Of a stretch of DNA of 48,589 bases, positions 43,816-48,589 are shown piece after piece; positions within the stretch are counted from its first letter, which is position 1; every line of letters begins with the position of its first letter. The notes under the pieces were generated by a model. That model was not told the origin of the DNA. It worked only from the letters and a program-made list of their open reading frames with translations, and did not search any database. Position numbers and translations under genes: made by a program. This DNA comes from Planctomycetota bacterium (lineage in GTDB: Bacteria; Planctomycetota; Planctomycetia; Pirellulales; Pirellulaceae). The stretch is taken from contig JAGWZB010000003.1 in the NCBI GenBank assembly GCA_018969045.1, positions 1-48,589 on the forward strand. The letters run 5' to 3'.

Positions 43816-45026
43816 CGATCCGCTTGCTCGACGACCAACGACGTTCCTTCGAGCGTGATTTTCAACCCAGAAGCTTGGGAAAGTTGATCGAGCAATTCCT
43901 CGAGTGTCGCGTCTTTGAAGTTCACGTCGACTTCCTGTCTGGCAAGCGAATTGGATATTTCGACTGGAGTTAAAACCAAGTTCAGTTGTTTGCTGAGGCT
44001 CTGGAGAATGTTGAGGATCTCGCCACGGTACCGGCCTGTGTATGTCTTTCCCTGTGGCTGGTTTGAGGAAGTGGCATTATTGGTCTTAGGTTGGCTTTTT
44101 GGAAGAGTTCTCGGTGCCAATGGTTCGACCAGTTCTCGATGTGCGTCTACAGGTGCCAGGATATCCCATGCGTCGGGTTTGCCTGGCCCGGAAGCTGGGA
44201 CCCTGGTGACCGAAACCTTAGGCCATTTTGACTTCCAGGTCTGCCAATGGTCTTTTCCAATTCTTTGGATCTCGGTGGTATATCGGTAACCAACAAACTC
44301 ACCCCCGGGATTGCCGATGAGCCTTGGATCATCGCTCGAAAAGTTCCCGATACTCGGCGGTCCGTTGGATGGCCAGATGAGGTATTGGTCGAATCCTGCA
44401 AGGAGCAACGTGGCGATGGCAGCCCCGTTGGTCGATTCGAATTGGCCTGCACGCCAGCGGTCCGGGGGCTCCATCAGTCCGGTGGTCTTGGCCAGTGCAT
44501 CGAGTTGGAATTGCTTGGAAAAGTCTTTCCAAATCTCCTGCGGTTGCCCGCCGTGGCTCCACTGGATCCCTTCCTTTTTCGCAATACGCAAAGAAGGATG
44601 GCTTGGATCGCTCGATAGTGACCAATACGCCCACTGGATAGCCGCCGCAGTTCCTTTGGGTACCAAAGCCACATAGCGATCGACGTAAGCGATTTCCGAT
44701 TGGATGTGCGAAGCGACCAACTCGAGAACTTGTTGGTTGGACTGTTCCTTGGGGATGCTCAGATCCAACTCGATGTCGTTAGGGATTCGACGATCGAGCC
44801 AAACTGTTATCTGATCACGAAGGTGCATCGTTTGGATCCAATCCAACAACGGCAGTTTCAACTTGGTATCGCTGGTCGATGAGTCTGCGCGCAGTCGAGT
44901 TGTCAACTCGATTGCTTGTGGTGTTCGGTACGGGTGGATCGATTGCGCAAGAGCGCTCTGGCAGAACACGAGCCACATCAGGATGCAGATCGATAGAGTT
45001 CCGGTTCGTATCAGTGTCAAGCGCAT
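43812..45026 (-). CDS. Secreted protein with C-terminal secretin/STN-like domain
   Basis: A signal peptide (TLSICILMWLVFCQSALAQ) leads into two regions with STN-like short helix-strand units: an N-terminal one, LLDWIQTMHLRDQITVWLDRRIPNDIELDLSI then ELVASHIQSEIAYVDRYVALVPKG, and a C-terminal one, ILQSLSKQLNLVLTPVEISNSL, QEVDVNFKDATLEELLDQLSQASGLKITLEGTSLVVEQ. STN domains occur in secretins and TonB receptors, but the pore-forming or barrel part is absent, so this is a soluble periplasmic relative common in planctomycetes. The middle ~200 residues are unrecognised. Function unknown. Confidence 0.72.
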   Translation of the reverse strand: MRLTLIRTGTLSICILMWLVFCQSALAQSIHPYRTPQAIELTTRLRADSSTSDTKLKLPLLDWIQTMHLRDQITVWLDRRIPNDIELDLSIPKEQSNQQVLELVASHIQSEIAYVDRYVALVPKGTAAAIQWAYWSLSSDPSHPSLRIAKKEGIQWSHGGQPQEIWKDFSKQFQLDALAKTTGLMEPPDRWRAGQFESTNGAAIATLLLAGFDQYLIWPSNGPPSIGNFSSDDPRLIGNPGGEFVGYRYTTEIQRIGKDHWQTWKSKWPKVSVTRVPASGPGKPDAWDILAPVDAHRELVEPLAPRTLPKSQPKTNNATSSNQPQGKTYTGRYRGEILNILQSLSKQLNLVLTPVEISNSLARQEVDVNFKDATLEELLDQLSQASGLKITLEGTSLVVEQADR

Positions 45027-45142
45027 CGTTAGGATCTTCTGCTTCTTTTTACCGAATCATCAAATGTCGACAAATGTCATTGCGAATCCAACGCGAGCAA
45101 CTAATCTGGATCGCAGTTCCAATTCCAACTCTAGCAACATTT

Positions 45143-45826
45143 ATGAACAGCCGTTTGTCCAGACTGGTTTCATTTTACCGCGATGCTTGCGATCCAGGTT
45201 GTCGTGTCGCATCGTATCGTCAAGAACTATCGGACAAACTTAAGGGACCGCATCAGCTTGCCCGAGATTATCGAGATTATTCGGTATCTACCCTGCGTCG
45301 GTTGGTCTTTTCACGAGATCAGGAAGTACGCGAGGCTGCTCTGTGGGCATTGGGAGCTGTTGGAGGCAAGTCCGAGTACGCTTTTTTAGGACCTTGGCTC
45401 AGGGCCTGCGATCCGGGTCTTAGGCAACTTGCTGACCGAGCTCGGGAGCATTTGCTTATGAGAACTCGATCGGAACACCAGATCCGATTCGCTCAGCGGA
45501 TCGAGTCCTCCATGGCCAATTCGCATTGGAAATCCGCCAGTCGGATGGTGGACCGACTGGTGGTCGAGCATGCTCATGATCCCCAAAGTTGGTTGCTTAG
45601 GGTCTCGATACGACTATGCACTAGGCAATGGCTCGGAGCCAGTCAGGATTGCCGATATTTGTTGTCTTTCGACCGGGACAACTATCGCGCATGCGTTTTC
45701 TTGGGCCAGTGCTACTGGTACATGAATCGTTTGGGGATTGCCAAAGAGTGTTTTTTGGAAGCAGCACGTATTTATCCAGATTGCTCGGCAGCATCCCTTG
45801 CAAACAAACTTAGGCTCTCTGCCTAA
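45143..45826 (+). CDS. HEAT/TPR-type repeat protein, unknown function
   Basis: No named family. A HEAT-type unit is clear (STLRRLVFSRDQEVREAALWALGAVGGKSEYAFLGPWL, then DPGLRQLADRAREHLLM). It is followed by TPR-like pairs (SMANSHWKSASRMVDRLVVEHAHDPQSWLLRVSIRLCTRQWLGASQDCRYLLSFDRDNYRACVFLGQCYWYMNRLGIAKECFLEAARIYPDC without a gap). I start it at the ATG at 45143 (227 aa); the track's start at 44879 would run through the divergent gene, and an ATG at 45074 is another option. No signal peptide, so probably a cytosolic scaffold. Confidence 0.65.
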   Translation: MNSRLSRLVSFYRDACDPGCRVASYRQELSDKLKGPHQLARDYRDYSVSTLRRLVFSRDQEVREAALWALGAVGGKSEYAFLGPWLRACDPGLRQLADRAREHLLMRTRSEHQIRFAQRIESSMANSHWKSASRMVDRLVVEHAHDPQSWLLRVSIRLCTRQWLGASQDCRYLLSFDRDNYRACVFLGQCYWYMNRLGIAKECFLEAARIYPDCSAASLANKLRLSA

Positions 45827-45929
45827 CGCATTGCCATATTACAAATCTAGCCATTGGGCTGAATTGTTCGATACAATAGAGGCGTGCTAGGAATCTGCTG
45901 TGCGAAGATCTCCAAGGGAGTTGTTCACC

Positions 45930-47039
45930 ATGATCCGATTGTTTCTCGTTGCCATTTCCGTTCTTTGCGTAGAAATTTGGGCACAGCAACCGGAGGTTCG
46001 CAAGCAGAAGTACTCCGGTGGACAGATGGAGCTGCTGATCAACTCCACAACGCTCTCCCAAGCCGTTGCGATCAACAGTGCAGGTTCGATCGTTGGAACA
46101 CGTGAGATCCCTAATCAAGCTGCTGGGCTGCTGTTACCTGTCCCTTTTTACTATGGCAAACATGGTGCAAAAGACATCCCAACCCCGGAATCATTTACGA
46201 ATCTGGAACCGATCGGGATTTGTGACACCGAGCTAGTGGTCGCTTATGCAACTCGACCTGCAGGCAACCAACAGGGATCTCTTGCAGGTGTTGTGTGGGA
46301 CCCCAAGGACGGTTCCTTTGTCTTTCTGCCCAACGCCCCAGGCGATACCGTCCATCAGCCGCAGTCGATCTCCGCAGACGGCAAACGGATCTGTGGATAC
46401 ACCACTGGCCCGAATCGACTGCGTCCTGCGATTTGGGATTGGAAAACCGATTTGCAAAGTTGGGTCATCACGGTTTTGCCCACCGAGCACGAAAATAATC
46501 CTTATTTGATGTCCGGTGGTTTGATGATATCCCCCAACGGCAAGTGGGTCGCTGGTTGCTGCACCAAAGCATTCATGCGCGATGGTTCTGTCGACAGCGC
46601 ATTGTATCTGTGGACGGAACTGACCCCGGGTCAATGGAAACGCAAACTGCTATCCCAAGAGCAACTGTATCTTCGAGGGATGAACGACCAAGGTGAAATG
46701 GCGGGTTCTGTTCGAGGGCCAACCGGAGCAAGGCAGCCCTGTTATGTATCGCCGCAAGGGGAATTCCGAATTCTGGAACTGCTGCCAGCAAATTACTCCG
46801 GAGAAGCCAAAGGGATCAACAACGACTCGATCGTCGTAGGATTCTCCGACGATCCACCCGGCAAGTTCGATGCCGGACCGACGCCGTGCTATTGGACGAA
46901 AGATGGCAAGATCCACAAGATCGCACCCGAGGCGACTTGGTATGGGATGACCCAAGCGATCAATCAGTCTGGTCAAATGGCCGGTTTGGTGGAAGACGAA
47001 CAAACGGGCATCTCGCTCAGTTTTCGGACTTTGAAGTAG
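45930..47039 (+). CDS. Secreted HAF-type repeat protein
   Basis: A signal peptide (MIRLFLVAISVLCVEIWAQQ) follows a good ribosome site (AGGGAG nine bases before the ATG at 45930), better than the track's start at 45900. The mature part shows repeated units with I(N/S)xxGxxxGxxxxP-like cores: AVAINSAGSIVGTREI, SISADGKRICGYTTG, MISPNGKWVAGCCTKA, GMNDQGEMAGSVRG, GINNDSIVVGFSDD, AINQSGQMAGLVED. These match the HAF repeat (predicted beta-propeller, extracellular). Function unknown. A TACAAT hexamer at 45872-45877 may be its -10. Confidence 0.78.
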   Translation: MIRLFLVAISVLCVEIWAQQPEVRKQKYSGGQMELLINSTTLSQAVAINSAGSIVGTREIPNQAAGLLLPVPFYYGKHGAKDIPTPESFTNLEPIGICDTELVVAYATRPAGNQQGSLAGVVWDPKDGSFVFLPNAPGDTVHQPQSISADGKRICGYTTGPNRLRPAIWDWKTDLQSWVITVLPTEHENNPYLMSGGLMISPNGKWVAGCCTKAFMRDGSVDSALYLWTELTPGQWKRKLLSQEQLYLRGMNDQGEMAGSVRGPTGARQPCYVSPQGEFRILELLPANYSGEAKGINNDSIVVGFSDDPPGKFDAGPTPCYWTKDGKIHKIAPEATWYGMTQAINQSGQMAGLVEDEQTGISLSFRTLK

Positions 47040-47130
47040 GTCAGTCGATCGTTTGCCAGGGGTCCATGGAGAATTCGCTATCGGTAGAAGGGCTAGGGAT
47101 TTTCGGTCACAAAAACAGCTACAACCTGCA

Positions 47131-48060
47131 TTATTGGTGATTTGCAAAGGGTTTCAGCACACTCAATGCATAGTCGTGAACCAGGCCGTTGCTGGCTAAA
47201 CAGTGTCCGGCTCGCAGGTTCACCTCGCCAGACCAACACGTGAACTTGCCACCGGCCTCCATGATCACAGGTGCTACGGCCGCTACATCCCAGGGATTGA
47301 CGATCGGATCGACCATCAACTCGCCGCGCCCGGTAGCCACAAGCAAATATCCGTATCCATCTCCCCAGGATCGGCTCACATACGCCTCCTGCTGCAAAGC
47401 AAGGTAGGCATGCTGGGCACCTCGACGATCGAAGTTATCGACCTGCGACGTCAAGAACAATCCTTCAGAGAGTGCGTCCAGACTCGATACATGGCATCGG
47501 TGCATGGAAAGTGAATCGTCGGTGGGGGCCTGAGGATCGCGCTGGCCGTACCAAGCCCCGCAGCCGACGGCTCCCAGCACTACTTCACCCAATGCCGGGA
47601 TGGCAATGACCCCGATCAAGGGTTGACCTCGATAGGTCAGTCCCACGAGCGTTGAGTACAGGGGCACCCCCGAGATGAACGATTTGGTTCCATCGATCGG
47701 ATCGATGATCCACTCAAAATCGTTCTGACCTGCAACCGACCCGAATTCTTCCCCTAATAGTCCGTCCTGAGGATAGTTTTGGCTAATGGCCTGTCGAACC
47801 GCATGCTCGGCCCCTTTGTCCGCAGCGGTCACTGGGGATCGATCGCTCTTCCTTTCGACTTGGTAAGCTTTGGTTCGAAAGAAGCACAGGGTAACGTTGC
47901 TGGCGATTTGGGCCAATTCCAGTGCAAATTGGGTTCTTTGAGAGTATTCAACGGGGCTAATTTGGAGTCCACCGGGCCAATTCGGGCTACTGGTGTAGGA
48001 TTTTGCTGAGGTGTCTGCGAGTATCTCCGGAGGCAATTGCAATCGAGGAAATCGGTACAT
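47131..48060 (-). CDS. hisN: Inositol-monophosphatase-family histidinol-phosphatase-like protein
   Basis: A Mg-dependent phosphatase of the IMPase fold, of the HisN type that finishes histidinol synthesis in many actinobacteria and planctomycetes. Motifs: SPVTAADKGAEHAVRQ, LLGEEFG with the metal-binding Glu, EWIIDPIDGTKSFISG with the DPIDGT metal site, a SRSWGDGYGYLLVATGRGELMVDP segment, and NPWDVAAVAPVIMEAGG. At 309 aa it has a ~45-residue N-terminal extension before the family core, so a later start is possible. No other his genes are near, so inositol or other sugar phosphates remain possible substrates. It is divergent from the RND adaptor gene. Confidence 0.82.
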   Translation of the reverse strand: MYRFPRLQLPPEILADTSAKSYTSSPNWPGGLQISPVEYSQRTQFALELAQIASNVTLCFFRTKAYQVERKSDRSPVTAADKGAEHAVRQAISQNYPQDGLLGEEFGSVAGQNDFEWIIDPIDGTKSFISGVPLYSTLVGLTYRGQPLIGVIAIPALGEVVLGAVGCGAWYGQRDPQAPTDDSLSMHRCHVSSLDALSEGLFLTSQVDNFDRRGAQHAYLALQQEAYVSRSWGDGYGYLLVATGRGELMVDPIVNPWDVAAVAPVIMEAGGKFTCWSGEVNLRAGHCLASNGLVHDYALSVLKPFANHQ

Positions 48061-48195
48061 CGGTTAGAATCCCTACGTGATTCGTGGACAGAATGGTTGC
48101 AAGTATCGGAAGGAAGGTTCCGGTGGACTACAATACTAACGAAACGACGAATTGCGAACCCACCTATCCCTCCCTCCCCTCCCAAAAAGTTTTTT

Positions 48196-48589
48196 ATGTC
48201 GACTGCCCCCAAGCTCCAGGTCGGCGATGAACCGCTGATGGAATCGGCCGATTTGAGGACTTCGAAACCCGCAAGCCGGGACAAGAACCTTAAACCCTGG
48301 TGGTACAAGTTGCTTTCCTTTGCCTTGGTGGCCAGCATGATCGGCCTTGGCTACTGGACACGCAGTCGTTGGGAACCGATCCTGGAGGGTTGGATTCGCC
48401 CTGCGGCGGCCAATCGTCCCAAGCCTCGAGCGCCCGTGGTCTCGATTGCCCAGGCCAAGCAGGAGTCGGTACCTCAGTTTATCAATTGTCTAGGGACTGT
48501 AACGGCCTTTAACAGCGTGACGGTCAAAAGCCGAGTCGATGGAGAGCTTGTCGAAGTCGCTTTCCAGGAAGGGCAGATGGTCCAAGAGG
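48196..48589 (+). CDS. RND efflux periplasmic adaptor (HlyD/MFP family), 3' end outside the window
   Basis: This gene is missing from the ORF track because it runs off the edge. From the ATG at 48196 the frame encodes ~131 residues: a cytosolic N-terminal stretch, one membrane helix (LLSFALVASMIGLGYW), then the start of an adaptor domain, APVVSIAQAKQESVPQFINCLGTVTAFNSVTVKSRVDGELVEVAFQEGQMV, which is the standard MdtA/AcrA-type barrel and first biotinyl-lipoyl strand. Such adaptors link an RND pump in the inner membrane to an outer-membrane channel. An RND pump gene is expected just downstream. No Shine-Dalgarno sequence; the leader is C-rich. Confidence 0.82.
   Translation, partial: MSTAPKLQVGDEPLMESADLRTSKPASRDKNLKPWWYKLLSFALVASMIGLGYWTRSRWEPILEGWIRPAAANRPKPRAPVVSIAQAKQESVPQFINCLGTVTAFNSVTVKSRVDGELVEVAFQEGQMVQE

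Noticed and set aside
44879-45142. N-terminal extension of the HEAT/TPR gene in the ORF track
   Set aside because: It would overlap the divergent STN-like gene's signal peptide region, and its residues look like random translation; the start was moved to 45143.
1-48589. tRNA or rRNA genes, prophage or insertion sequence
   Set aside because: No cloverleaf-like GTTCRA arms or rRNA motifs in the short intergenic gaps, and no transposase, integrase or phage structural gene among the ORFs.

Overview
The window reads as chromosomal DNA of a planctomycete, most likely of the Pirellula/Rhodopirellula type. This is inferred from gene content: a planctomycete-type cytochrome c plus WD40-like protein, a DUF1573 protein, a HAF-type protein, a SIMPL protein, a multihaem cytochrome fused to a 5'-nucleotidase-like domain, a CitG-like/radical-SAM pair of the kind shared with archaea, many secreted hypotheticals, moderate GC and many starts without a Shine-Dalgarno sequence. 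I see no tRNA, rRNA, CRISPR array, prophage or transposase gene. The region is densely coding and mostly housekeeping, with short operons on alternating strands.

Layout. 1-120: three palindromic GGGGTCTGTCCCC-type repeats in alternating orientation, the last doubling as an intrinsic terminator. 285-1788: csrA and, divergent from it, a secreted ThuA-like protein with a perfect 26-bp palindrome in its leader. 1794-5709 (-): rarA, a secreted HEAT-like protein (ATGA overlap) and a flavoprotein. 5871-9553 (+): lysS, ychF, ygfZ. 9704-11314 (+): a zinc-ribbon membrane protein behind a good sigma70-like promoter. 11341-13882 (-): archaeal-type CitG homologue, radical SAM protein, membrane protein. 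13990-15771 (+): gamma-glutamyltransferase. 15810-18081 (-): SDR dehydrogenase and GMC oxidoreductase. 18146-19890 (+): bestrophin channel and beta-carbonic anhydrase, 5 bp apart. 19903-23409: divergent PQQ-like beta-propeller and GH13 amylase. 23415-25367 (-): MCE-domain protein and a stand-alone SAM-hydrolase C-terminal domain. 25655-28753 (-): dusB-like, fabI, SIMPL.

28814-36245 (+) is a five-gene run: DUF4416, a WecA/MraY-type glycosyl-1-phosphate transferase, an O-antigen-ligase-like protein with a 14-glycine run, DUF1573, and a tetrahaem cytochrome whose N-terminal half is a metal-ligand-less 5'-nucleotidase fold. 36249-39964 (-): FAH-family sugar-acid dehydratase and 2-oxoglutarate-semialdehyde dehydrogenase (lower half of an oxidative pentose pathway), followed by a GH5-like secreted hydrolase. 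40107-42987 (-): DUF1015 and cytochrome/WD40 protein. 43159-48060: RraA-like protein, a secretin-STN-like secreted protein, a HEAT/TPR protein, a HAF-repeat protein and a HisN-type phosphatase. 48196-end: the start of an RND efflux adaptor cut by the window edge.

The most interesting points are the bestrophin/carbonic anhydrase pair, the pseudo-5'-nucleotidase/tetrahaem fusion, the MCE protein with an apparently inactive trypsin-like tail, the CitG/radical-SAM/membrane operon, the stand-alone SAM-hydrolase tail domain with an unexplained upstream open frame, and the palindrome upstream of the ThuA gene. All functions are assigned by reading motifs by eye; no database search was run.
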